Below the pieces are notes generated by a model, which saw nothing but the letters and a program-made list of their open reading frames with translations, ran no database searches and had not been told where the DNA came from. A stretch of 13,293 nt of DNA from Chryseobacterium sp. (GTDB lineage Bacteria; Bacteroidota; Bacteroidia; Flavobacteriales; Weeksellaceae): positions 1 to 13,293 of the forward strand of contig RDDY01000241.1 of assembly GCA_003852805.1 (NCBI GenBank), written 5' to 3'. The number at the start of each line of letters is the position of its first letter. Within the stretch, counting starts at the first letter, position 1. The position numbers were made by a program, and so were the translations under genes. Below are positions 7,190 through 13,293 of this stretch, in pieces.

Positions 7190-8152
7190 ATGAAATTCCG
7201 CACGGAAACAGACTTCATCCCGGCGCAACTGCCGATAGAAATCGACAGCCGTATATTCAGCATCGGGTCGTGTTTTGCAGGTGAAATCCACGAATTGTTG
7301 TCTCGCGGTCAACTGCAGACGTTGCACAATCCGTTCGGCACGCTGTTTCACCCGTTGGCCATTCATACCGCCGTCCGCCGTTTGCACGACGCCCGCGACT
7401 ATTCAGACGAAGACTTCATCTTCTACAACGAGCGTTACATCAGCCCCGACCACCACAGCAGTTTTGACAACCGCTACCTGCATAAAAGCCTGGAGAAGAT
7501 CAACCATAGCTTACAGCAAGGGAATGCCTTTTTGCAGCAAGCGTCTCACATCATCATCACTTACGGAACCGCTTGGGTCTATGATTTTTTGCCAAAGCAG
7601 GTTACCGTAGCCAATTGTCACAAGATACCCGGCCGTTTTTTCAAGAAACGATTGCTGACAGATACGGAGATAACCACCGCTCTGCGCGAAATCATTGAAT
7701 TGTTAACCGATATGGCGCCACAGGGTTTGCAGATTTACTTCACGCTCAGCCCCGTGCGCCACACGCGTGACGGCTTGGTGGAAAACCAACTGAGCAAAGC
7801 AAAACTTCTCTGCGCAATGCACGAAGTTATAGCCGATTATCCGCATTGCAGCTACCTGCCGGTGTACGAAACCCTGATAGATGACCTGCGCGATTATAGA
7901 TTTTACAGAGAAGATTTGGTGCATCCTACCGAGCAAGCCGTGCGGTACGTTTGGGAGAAATTCAGTGCGACGCATTTGACAGACAACTGCCTGCGCTTTG
8001 TTAGTGAGAACTTTAAAATTGCGTCTGCGCTGGAACACAAACCTTCCGACAACGAGGATCCTGATTATTTAGAATTTCGCGCTAAACTGAAAGAACGCAT
8101 CCAAGAGCAACAGGCCAAAGTGCGCCATAAAATTTTTAAACAAAATGATTGA
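7190..8152 (+). CDS. GSCFA-domain protein of unknown function
   Basis: A 320-residue protein of the GSCFA family, named after the motif visible at residues 26-30 (IFSIGSCFA). Other conserved-looking blocks are HNPFGTLFHP (about 46-55), ITYGTAWVYD, SPVRHTRDG (187-195) followed by NQLSKAKL (199-206), and REDLVHPTEQAV, with Asp242 and His245. A Ser in a Gly-Ser motif near the N-terminus plus a C-terminal D-x-x-H resembles the layout of SGNH/GDSL-type hydrolases, so an esterase or acyl-transfer activity is plausible; no function is established. There is no signal peptide or membrane segment, so it should be cytosolic. It starts 11 bp after the prenyl synthase and overlaps the TatD gene by 8 bp, so translational coupling is likely. 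The lysine- and glutamine-rich C-terminal tail (about 295-320) looks like a charged helix. Confidence 0.9.
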   Translation: MKFRTETDFIPAQLPIEIDSRIFSIGSCFAGEIHELLSRGQLQTLHNPFGTLFHPLAIHTAVRRLHDARDYSDEDFIFYNERYISPDHHSSFDNRYLHKSLEKINHSLQQGNAFLQQASHIIITYGTAWVYDFLPKQVTVANCHKIPGRFFKKRLLTDTEITTALREIIELLTDMAPQGLQIYFTLSPVRHTRDGLVENQLSKAKLLCAMHEVIADYPHCSYLPVYETLIDDLRDYRFYREDLVHPTEQAVRYVWEKFSATHLTDNCLRFVSENFKIASALEHKPSDNEDPDYLEFRAKLKERIQEQQAKVRHKIFKQND

Positions 8153-8906
8153 TACCCATACCCATCTTTATTCCGAACAGTTTGACGACGACCGCGGCGA
8201 AATGATTCTGCGCGCGATGGAAGCAGGCGTGAAAACATTCTACCTGCCGGCGATCGATTCTTCTACGCACGAAAAAATGTTGCAACTGGAACAGGCGCAT
8301 CCCGACGCCATGCACGCCATGATGGGTTTGCATCCTACTTCCGTCCAGCCCGACTCGTGGCAGAAAGAATTGGCCATCGTGAAAAAGTATCTGGACGAAC
8401 GCAGTTTTCGCGCTGTGGGCGAAATCGGTATCGATCTATATTGGGACAAGAGTACGCTGGATATTCAGACCAAAGCTTTTGAACAGCAAATCGATTGGGC
8501 CATCGAGAAAGATTTGCCCATTGTCATCCATTCGCGCGAAAGTTTTGATGAGATTTTCGAGGTGCTGGAACGAAAAAAGCATCCGAAACTGCGCGGCATT
8601 TTTCACTGTTTTACAGGTGATTTAGAGCAAGCAAAGAGAGCCATCGATCTCGGTTTCAAACTCGGTATCGGCGGGGTGGTCACTTTCAAGAACGGCAAAA
8701 TCGACAAATTTCTGCACGTGATTCCGTTGGAGCATATTGTGCTGGAAACGGATTCACCTTACTTGGCACCCACGCCGCACCGCGGAAAGCGCAACGAAAG
8801 CGCCTATCTGCCGTTGGTTGCCGGAAAGTTGGTGGATATTTACGGTAAAAGCATGGATGAAATTGTAGAGATCACCACTGAGAATGCAAAAACAATATTT
8901 CGATAA
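8145..8906 (+). CDS. TatD-family metal-dependent DNase
   Basis: A 253-residue TIM-barrel hydrolase of the amidohydrolase superfamily. All expected metal ligands are visible: His5 and His7 in MIDTHTHLY, Glu93 in VGEIGIDLYWDK, His129 in VIHSRE, His154 in GIFHCFTG, and Asp203 in LETDSPYLAPTPHRGKRNE. Characterised TatD proteins are 3'-5' DNA exonucleases linked to DNA repair and degradation. Despite the name they do not form the Tat secretion machine. Paralogues such as YcfH and YjjV share these motifs, so the exact subgroup is not assigned. The ATG at 8145 lies inside the end of the GSCFA gene (8-bp overlap), and MIDTHTH is the usual family N-terminus, which fixes the start. It is the last gene of its operon; the nearest downstream hairpin is the one at 9096-9119. 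Confidence 0.94.
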   Translation: MIDTHTHLYSEQFDDDRGEMILRAMEAGVKTFYLPAIDSSTHEKMLQLEQAHPDAMHAMMGLHPTSVQPDSWQKELAIVKKYLDERSFRAVGEIGIDLYWDKSTLDIQTKAFEQQIDWAIEKDLPIVIHSRESFDEIFEVLERKKHPKLRGIFHCFTGDLEQAKRAIDLGFKLGIGGVVTFKNGKIDKFLHVIPLEHIVLETDSPYLAPTPHRGKRNESAYLPLVAGKLVDIYGKSMDEIVEITTENAKTIFR

Positions 8907-9089
8907 GCAATTACACGGCGGTCATTTCAGCATACCGATCTCGATGATGTTGCTATCTCGTGCTATCCGCCGTCTAAAAGCGTCTTCAATTTCCCTGAAA
9001 ATTTCGGCGTTTGTCAGCCCTAAATATAAGCGAGTTTCCTGCTAAGCGTTATGTTCATTACACTCATTTGCATCGAAGAGTCATAAAAT

Positions 9090-9119
9090 AAAAAACTTCA
9101 AAGTCTTGGAGCCTTGAAG
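9090..9119 (-). terminator. Rho-independent terminator of obg
   Basis: On the minus strand CTTCAAGG pairs with CTTTGAAG (8 bp, one G-U) at 9096-9119, followed by TTTTTT at 9095-9090. It lies 13 bp past the obg stop. On the plus strand the stem has one mismatch and is followed by CTTTTCT, so it may also stop tatD transcripts weakly. Confidence 0.78.
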
Positions 9120-9132
9120 CTTTTCTATAACC

Positions 9133-10116
9133 CTACCCGTGCAATTTCCTCCAAATGGCGTCTTTCAGTTCGGTCAGCCCCTCGCCTGTTGCACCGGAAA
9201 AGAAAAGCGGTTTTTTTCCGTCGGGGAACTCGGCGGCGATCTCGTTTTTAAGTTCGTCGTCAAGTAAATCGGCTTTTGAGACGCTGATGAGCAGATCTTT
9301 TTCAGTCAGTTCAGGATTGTACCGTTCCAGTTCGTTGTAAAGAATTTGGTATTCGCCATAATGGTTCTCGCTATCGGCAGGAATCAAAAAGAGCAAGATC
9401 GAATTGCGCTCAATATGACGCAGGAAACGGTGGCCCAGACCTTTCCCCTCGGCGGCACCTTCTATGATCCCGGGAATATCGGCCATCACAAAAGATTTAT
9501 AATTGCGGTATTCCACAATGCCCAAATTGGGCGTTAACGTGGTAAAAGCATAATCGGCAATTTTGGGCTTCGCGGCAGAAACGGCAGAAAGCAGCGTCGA
9601 CTTTCCTGCGTTCGGGAAACCTACAAGACCCACATCGGCCAAGACTTTCAGCTCAAACGTTACGTATCCTTCTTCGCCTTCCATGCCGGGCTGTGCATAG
9701 CGCGGTGTCTGGTTTGTGGAAGATTTGAAATGCGTGTTGCCCAGACCGCCTTTGCCGCCGCGCTTCAATACAACTTCTTGGTCGGCTTCCAATATTTCAC
9801 CGATGACCTCGCCGTCTTCATTTTTGGCAACGGTTCCCAGCGGCACGTCGATGTAGATGTCTGAGCCTGCCGCGCCCGTCAACTCATTTTTGCCGCCCGG
9901 CTGCCCGTTTTCGGCTCGCAGATGTCGCTTATAGCGCAACGGCAGAAGTGTCCACTCGTGAGAGTTGCCGCGCATGATGATGCTGCCGCCACGGCCACCG
10001 TCTCCACCGTCCGGGCCGCCTTTCGGGATGTACTTGGCACGGTGCAAGTGGGCAGAACCGGCGCCGCCGTGACCGCTTTTGCAATGAATCTTTACGTAGT
10101 CTACAAAATTCGACAT
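9133..10116 (-). CDS. obgE: Obg-family ribosome-associated GTPase
   Basis: A 327-residue essential-type GTPase that binds the large ribosomal subunit and acts in its assembly and in stress signalling. The Gly-rich Obg domain covers residues 1-157 (for example KSGHGGAG 13-20 and [14 protein letters not shown] 31-44). The G domain follows: G1 GFPNAGKS (166-173), switch I region FTTLTPNLG (191-199), G3 DIPG (213-216) and G5 SGAT (307-310). G4 reads SKAD (280-283) instead of the textbook NKxD. There is no OCT domain after the G domain, as is usual in Bacteroidota. I chose the ATG at 10116 ([15 protein letters not shown]), which matches the family start. The ATG at 10134 would overlap the T tract of the adk terminator hairpin. 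It is downstream of adk and presumably in the hpt-adk-obg transcript. Confidence 0.95.
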   Translation of the reverse strand: MSNFVDYVKIHCKSGHGGAGSAHLHRAKYIPKGGPDGGDGGRGGSIIMRGNSHEWTLLPLRYKRHLRAENGQPGGKNELTGAAGSDIYIDVPLGTVAKNEDGEVIGEILEADQEVVLKRGGKGGLGNTHFKSSTNQTPRYAQPGMEGEEGYVTFELKVLADVGLVGFPNAGKSTLLSAVSAAKPKIADYAFTTLTPNLGIVEYRNYKSFVMADIPGIIEGAAEGKGLGHRFLRHIERNSILLFLIPADSENHYGEYQILYNELERYNPELTEKDLLISVSKADLLDDELKNEIAAEFPDGKKPLFFSGATGEGLTELKDAIWRKLHG

Positions 10117-10132
10117 CTGAATATTTTTAAAC

Positions 10133-10155
10133 AAAAAGCCGAGACTTAACTCGGC
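10133..10155 (-). terminator. Intrinsic terminator between adk and obg
   Basis: On the minus strand GCCGAG / CTCGGC form a perfect 6-bp GC-rich stem with a six-base loop (10138-10155), followed by TTTTT at 10137-10133. It lies in the 48-bp gap after the adk stop, and obg starts 17 bp further on. Confidence 0.78.
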
Positions 10156-10164
10156 GTTTGGAAG

Positions 10165-10749
10165 TTATTTTACCTTAACCTTATCTATGGCAGCAAAGAT
10201 TTTTTCTGCAATCTCCGGAATCTCACCGACTCCGTCGATTTCGACATACTTGTACTGCTGCTTATAGTGCTCCGCCACTTCGGCCGTTTTACGATAGTAT
10301 TCGCTGATACGGTTGCGGATGATGCTTTCGTCGGAATCGTCAGTTCTACCGCTGGTTTTACCGCGTTCCAGCAAACGCTGAACCAAGATCTCATCGTCCA
10401 CCACCAGCGCAATGCAGATGGTTATTTCCGAGATCAAATGTTCGCGAACAATTTCATCGAGTACTGCCGCCTGTGCCGTTGTCCGTGGGAAACCATCAAA
10501 GATGAAGCCATTGGTATCGGTAGGCTTTACCAGATCATCCACCAGCATGTCTACGGTTACTTTGTCGGGCACCAGTTCGCCTTTGTCGATATAGCTCTTG
10601 GCCAATTGTCCGAGCGGTGTTCCGTTTTTGATATTGTGCCGGAAAAGGTCGCCGGTAGAAATCTGTTTCAGGTTATACCTCAGGATGAGGTTTTGCGCCT
10701 GGGTGCCCTTGCCACTGCCGGGAGGGCCGAATAGAACGATGTTAATCAT
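10165..10749 (-). CDS. adk: Adenylate kinase
   Basis: Cytosolic enzyme that interconverts ATP plus AMP with two ADP, essential for adenylate balance. The 194-residue length is that of the short-LID bacterial form. Motifs: P-loop FGPPGSGKGT (7-16), AMP-binding STGDLFR (31-37), DGFPRT (85-90), and a short LID region with LLERGKTSGRTDD (126-138) that lacks the zinc-binding cysteines of long-form enzymes. The MINIVLFGPPGSGKG start is standard. Upstream is hpt, 60 bp away. That gap holds a small GC-rich hairpin (10764-10779) without a following T tract, and no TAnnTTTG box was seen, so adk is probably co-transcribed with hpt. A terminator hairpin follows its stop codon. Confidence 0.97.
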   Translation of the reverse strand: MINIVLFGPPGSGKGTQAQNLILRYNLKQISTGDLFRHNIKNGTPLGQLAKSYIDKGELVPDKVTVDMLVDDLVKPTDTNGFIFDGFPRTTAQAAVLDEIVREHLISEITICIALVVDDEILVQRLLERGKTSGRTDDSDESIIRNRISEYYRKTAEVAEHYKQQYKYVEIDGVGEIPEIAEKIFAAIDKVKVK

Positions 10750-10809
10750 TTTTACTTTTATTCTGCGACCCGCGCCGCAACACTTGATTTATTTATTTTC
10801 AGTATAGGT

Positions 10810-11364
10810 TTACTCGTTGATCCTGCCTTCTTCCAGCTGATAGAGATCGCGGTAGTTACGTCCTTCTTCGTCATAATCCAGACCGTAGCCCAAAACGAAT
10901 TTGTTAGGAATTTCTTTTCCAACATAGTCGATGACGAACTCCTTTTTATAGACCTCGGGCTTCAACAACAGGGTGGCAAGCTTAACGGATTTGGGGCGCT
11001 GGGTCTCAGTAAAGTATTGGAAGAGGCTTTCGATTGTGTTTCCTGTATCCACAATATCTTCTATCAGAATAATGTGGCGGTCTTTTATGTCCTTGGTCAG
11101 GTCCATCTTCTTGTATACGATGCCCGTAGACTGAGTGCCCACGTAAGAACTCATCTGGATAAAAGCCACCTCGCATCTGCCCGGATAGTGCTTCAATAAA
11201 TCTGAAAAGAACATCACTACGCCGTTGAGCACTCCGACAAAGACCGGAACTTCGTCTTTATAATCTTCGTAGATTTTTTCTGCAACAGTTTTTACAATTT
11301 CTTGCAACTCGGCATCCTTCAGATACGGCACAAAGGTCTTGTCGTGAACGCGGACTTTTTCCAT
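10810..11364 (-). CDS. hpt: Hypoxanthine (guanine) phosphoribosyltransferase
   Basis: Purine-salvage enzyme that attaches the phosphoribosyl group of PRPP to hypoxanthine (and often guanine), giving IMP or GMP. At 184 residues it has the usual length. The PRPP-binding loop IILIEDIVDTGNT (98-110) is clear. FIQMSSYVGTQS (68-79) gives the flexible active-site loop with SSY. Lys135 in LLLKPEVYK and the FVLGYGLDYDEEGRNYRDL block (156-174) bind base and PRPP. The ATG at 11364 gives the standard N-terminus and lies 14 bp after a TATCTTTG -7 box. It is the first gene of a likely hpt-adk-obg operon. Its product IMP is also the substrate of PurA, encoded elsewhere in this window. Confidence 0.96.
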   Translation of the reverse strand: MEKVRVHDKTFVPYLKDAELQEIVKTVAEKIYEDYKDEVPVFVGVLNGVVMFFSDLLKHYPGRCEVAFIQMSSYVGTQSTGIVYKKMDLTKDIKDRHIILIEDIVDTGNTIESLFQYFTETQRPKSVKLATLLLKPEVYKKEFVIDYVGKEIPNKFVLGYGLDYDEEGRNYRDLYQLEEGRINE

Positions 11365-11378
11365 AAACGTTTAAAAGG

Positions 11379-11386
11379 CAAAGATA
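11379..11386 (-). promoter_or_regulatory. -7 box of the hpt promoter
   Basis: On the minus strand this reads TATCTTTG, matching TAnnTTTG and ending 14 bp before the hpt ATG. No exact TTTG is present at the -33 position. That position is instead covered by the inverted repeat at 11404-11429. Confidence 0.6.
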
Positions 11387-11403
11387 AGGCTTTTGAAAAT
11401 TTC

Positions 11404-11429
11404 TTAAATCACGCAGTTTTATGATTTAA
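11404..11429 (-). repeat. 8-bp perfect inverted repeat at the flippase/hpt junction
   Basis: TTAAATCA (11404-11411) and TGATTTAA (11422-11429) are perfect inverted copies separated by 10 bp. The repeat spans the flippase stop codon and the expected hpt -33 region. It is A/T-rich and not followed by a clean T tract, so an operator is as likely as a weak terminator. Confidence 0.4.
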
Positions 11430-12903
11430 ATTTGGTCAAGCTTTTCAAGAAACCTCTGTTTATGTATTGCCGTACGGGGAAAATATCCAAGTAATGATTG
11501 CCCAAAAGAATCAACAGCAAAACAACCGTCGGTTTGTAAATCAGGTTGACCCCGGAAGCATCGGCGTCGGGCAGCAATATAGCCACCGAGACCGCTAATG
11601 AACAGACAATAACCGCGTAAATCATCTCGATGCTCAACGGCGATACCTTGAATTTCCACCAATTGAAAACAATTTTGATAAGGTTGTAAACCGTCAGCGA
11701 AGTTGCCGTAGCCATTGCGATGCCGATGATGCCGAGGTTGGTATTCCTGATGAAATAAAGGTTCAGCATAATGTTCATCACCGCCAAAAACAGCATGATG
11801 ACAATGTTGAAACGGTAGTATTTGGACAAAGAAATGATGTGGCCGTTGAAACCCGTAACCATATCGAACAATACGGCGGAGCCAAGAATCCAGACGACTG
11901 GTTCAGCCTGACGCAGCAGTTCACCGTTTTTGATAAAGGCCGTCAAATACGGAAAGCCGACCAAAATGCATGAGAACAGCAACATGCCGAGAAACGAAAT
12001 CGATAGTGAAGTTTTCTTGTGAAACGCATCCAACTCTTCCAGCGTATTTTCTGCCAAATGTTTGTTGATGACGGGTGCCGAGATATTGTACAAACCCATC
12101 GCGGGAACCGTGGTCAGGGTCAAAATAGAATACAGCGTGCTGTACACACCGTTCTGTTCAAACCCGATGTATTCACCGATCATGTAATTGTCGATGCGCA
12201 CCGTCAAATAATTGCCGATGTTACCGAGGAAGCCATAAAAACTGTAGGTGATGAAATTCTTCCAAAACTTGTTCTGCCGTACATAGCCGAGGCTGATATC
12301 CGGCTTCAGCGGCTCCAGTTTATTCGTATAAAAAGCATAGCCCGCCAGCGCTACCAGAAAGATGAGGAAGAAAAAAGCGTAGGCAGCTTTCTCAGGAAAA
12401 CCGATGAAAAAAAACAAGGTGAAAGCGCCGAGATTGGCGATTTTCGGGAAGAAGTTCTCGAAGATGTTTGAGACAGCTATCCGTTTATAGTTCGACAGAT
12501 ATTTGTTGAAAACCTGAGACAGTGCCAGGATCAAAACCAGCGGAAAGATCAGCAGTTTCATGTCCCAGAGCTTATTGGTCTTTAACTGTGGAAACGCATA
12601 ACTGAGCGCAAAATACAGTCCGAGTAAAACAGCGAAATTGACCACGACGCCGACGAGCGACAACGTCAAGACATTCTGATGCTTGCCCGCCTTGCTGCTC
12701 TCATAAAAGAACTTGACATTGGCGTATGAGACGCCGAATACGGCAATAGGCACCAGCATCTCGGCCGTGGGCAGAATGTACCGGAGTTTTCCGTAAAACT
12801 CCATGTCGCGCGGAAAGATGAAAATGGCAGAAAAAGTCCCCAGCAGAAAACTGAGGTACCCGATAATGCTGTACTTAAAGCCTTGTCGCGCTATGACACT
12901 CAT
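11419..12903 (-). CDS. Wzx-like polysaccharide flippase (MOP/MATE superfamily)
   Basis: A 494-residue integral membrane protein with roughly 12-14 hydrophobic segments spread along its length, the layout of lipid-linked oligosaccharide flippases (polysaccharide biosynthesis protein family). The first helix follows MSVIARQGFKYSIIGYLSFLLG. A charged cytoplasmic-type segment (about residues 290-300, LEELDAFHKKT) separates the N- and C-terminal halves, as in this family. The likely role is moving undecaprenyl- or polyprenyl-linked sugars across the inner membrane for surface polysaccharide or LPS assembly; the substrate is unknown. The upstream gene looks like a glycosyltransferase, supporting a glycan role. 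The promoter at 12948-12979 lies at the end of that upstream gene. A ten-codon upstream ORF ends in an ATGA overlap with this start. No ATG lies nearby upstream in frame. Confidence 0.88.
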   Translation of the reverse strand: MSVIARQGFKYSIIGYLSFLLGTFSAIFIFPRDMEFYGKLRYILPTAEMLVPIAVFGVSYANVKFFYESSKAGKHQNVLTLSLVGVVVNFAVLLGLYFALSYAFPQLKTNKLWDMKLLIFPLVLILALSQVFNKYLSNYKRIAVSNIFENFFPKIANLGAFTLFFFIGFPEKAAYAFFFLIFLVALAGYAFYTNKLEPLKPDISLGYVRQNKFWKNFITYSFYGFLGNIGNYLTVRIDNYMIGEYIGFEQNGVYSTLYSILTLTTVPAMGLYNISAPVINKHLAENTLEELDAFHKKTSLSISFLGMLLFSCILVGFPYLTAFIKNGELLRQAEPVVWILGSAVLFDMVTGFNGHIISLSKYYRFNIVIMLFLAVMNIMLNLYFIRNTNLGIIGIAMATATSLTVYNLIKIVFNWWKFKVSPLSIEMIYAVIVCSLAVSVAILLPDADASGVNLIYKPTVVLLLILLGNHYLDIFPVRQYINRGFLKSLTKFKS

Positions 12904-12932
12904 TGCAGAACGATGGCTGCCGCAGCAACCAT
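12900..12932 (-). CDS. Possible leader mini-ORF, translationally coupled to the flippase
   Basis: The ATG at 12932 opens a ten-codon ORF encoding MVAAAAIVLQ, ending in TGA at 12900-12902. That stop overlaps the flippase start as ATGA. The ATG lies 15 bp after the -7 box, the same distance as for hpt. The mini-ORF start is inside an 8-bp RNA hairpin (12913-12932). The peptide matches no family I recognise. It may be a regulatory leader, a chance ORF, or simply a coupling device. Confidence 0.3.
   Translation of the reverse strand: MVAAAAIVLQ
12913..12932 (-). other. 5'-leader hairpin upstream of the flippase
   Basis: In the minus-strand RNA, AUGGUUGC pairs with GCAGCCAU (8 bp, one G-U) around a UGCG loop. 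It ends nine bases before the flippase ATG and covers the initiation region. No T tract follows, so it is not a terminator for the upstream gene. Confidence 0.45.
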
Positions 12933-12947
12933 TTTAAGAATTTTTAA

Positions 12948-12979
12948 CAAATGTAATGTTAAAAACTCATTGCGCCAAA
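12948..12979 (-). promoter_or_regulatory. Flippase promoter, Bacteroidota type
   Basis: On the minus strand, TTTG (12976-12979) and TACATTTG (12948-12955) are separated by 20 bp, a full match to both elements with the same spacing as the purA promoter. The -33 box lies in the last codons of the upstream gene. Confidence 0.65.
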
Positions 12980-13293
12980 AGCAGCAGTTTCGCTTCCAGT
13001 TGAGCGCGCAGAACCGTAAGACGGTAAACTTCCTGAAAGTCAAAAGTTTTACGGAAGCGCCGGCTGGCAAGCTGCGCCTCGATATCGTCACGCTGTTTGA
13101 CGATGAACGGATGCCCGGTCGGATATTCCGCCGGGAAAACAGCGGTTTTGCCATAACGGATCGCATCACCTACGTTGCCCGACATTTTTGTTTTACCGTA
13201 GATTTCACCAATGCTGAAGAACTCCGTCCGCAGCTGAATCGGGCACCAGAGCAGATCGCTCATCATCATCCATTCATCGAAAGTCTCCTGCGA
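12967..13293 (-). CDS. Glycosyltransferase-like protein, C-terminal fragment
   Basis: The final 108 codons of a gene that continues beyond the right edge; no start is present. The visible part includes FDEWMMMSDLLWCPIQ and then GEIYGKTKMSGNVGDAIRYGK. This resembles the acceptor/donor-site end of GT-B fold glycosyltransferases, where a segment on surface position of glycans (a D/E-rich strand, a small loop, then a Gly-rich helix) precedes the C-terminal helices. I recall similar proteins from Flavobacteriia next to polysaccharide genes, but the assignment rests on pattern and context only. The C-terminal 40 residues (from about KQRDDIEAQLASRRFRK) form charged helices ending LLLLAQ. The flippase gene follows 63 bp downstream and has its own promoter within this gene's end. 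Confidence 0.5.
   Translation of the reverse strand, partial: SQETFDEWMMMSDLLWCPIQLRTEFFSIGEIYGKTKMSGNVGDAIRYGKTAVFPAEYPTGHPFIVKQRDDIEAQLASRRFRKTFDFQEVYRLTVLRAQLEAKLLLLAQ

Noticed and set aside
10117..10134. Upstream start of obg adding six residues
   Set aside because: Its ATG falls on the T tract of the adk terminator, and family members begin at the MSNFVDY-like start.
10764..10779. GC-rich hairpin in the hpt-adk gap as a terminator
   Set aside because: A six-pair stem with a G-U pair but no following T tract; more likely a minor leader structure.
12933..13169. The longer reading frame upstream of the ten-codon mini-ORF (full ORF 12900-13169)
   Set aside because: This part is the out-of-frame shadow of the glycosyltransferase-like gene. 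Only the segment downstream of the flippase promoter is worth considering.

Overview
This 13.3 kb window looks like chromosomal DNA of a member of the Bacteroidota, most likely class Flavobacteriia; I cannot name the genus. The evidence is promoter style, translation-initiation style and gene content. Several genes are preceded by the Bacteroidota-type -7 box TAnnTTTG, two of them with a TTTG -33 box 20 bp upstream. Start codons sit behind short A/T-rich leaders with no clear Shine-Dalgarno sequence. The proteins (Obg without a C-terminal OCT domain, a DEAD helicase with a DbpA-like tail, a GSCFA protein, DUF47 plus PiT) are typical of that group. There is no sign of phage, insertion sequences, CRISPR arrays, or rRNA or tRNA genes. 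This is mostly a housekeeping region.

Layout, left to right. The first 143 bases are the 5' end of a parA-type gene on the minus strand. Next, also minus, is purA, with a rho-independent terminator and its own promoter; a perfect DnaA-box sequence lies between parA and purA. The plus strand then carries a DJ-1/PfpI-family protein and a DEAD-box RNA helicase, each followed by a strong terminator. A two-gene phosphate module follows (DUF47/PhoU-like protein plus PiT permease), then a terminator. A three-gene operon comes next: polyprenyl diphosphate synthase, a GSCFA protein, and a TatD-family nuclease. Its promoter lies so close to the first ATG that the mRNA is predicted to be leaderless.

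A 226-bp convergent gap separates this from the minus-strand right half. Read in the direction of transcription, that half holds the 3' end of a glycosyltransferase-like gene, a Wzx/MOP-type polysaccharide flippase, then hpt, adk and obg. The flippase and hpt have recognisable promoters. An intrinsic terminator sits in the short adk-obg gap, so obg may be expressed below adk.

Functional threads: purA (IMP to AMP branch), hpt (hypoxanthine/guanine salvage) and adk (AMP/ADP balance) are purine-nucleotide enzymes. DUF47-PiT handles phosphate uptake. The polyprenyl synthase makes an isoprenoid chain, with an active-site pattern suggesting a short product. The flippase and its upstream neighbour belong to surface-glycan synthesis. 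I do not see an obviously new defence or mobile system. The less-explained items are the uncharacterised GSCFA protein in the prenyl-synthase/TatD operon, a ten-codon upstream ORF joined by an ATGA overlap to the flippase, direct repeats in the purA promoter, and the leaderless prenyl-synthase start.
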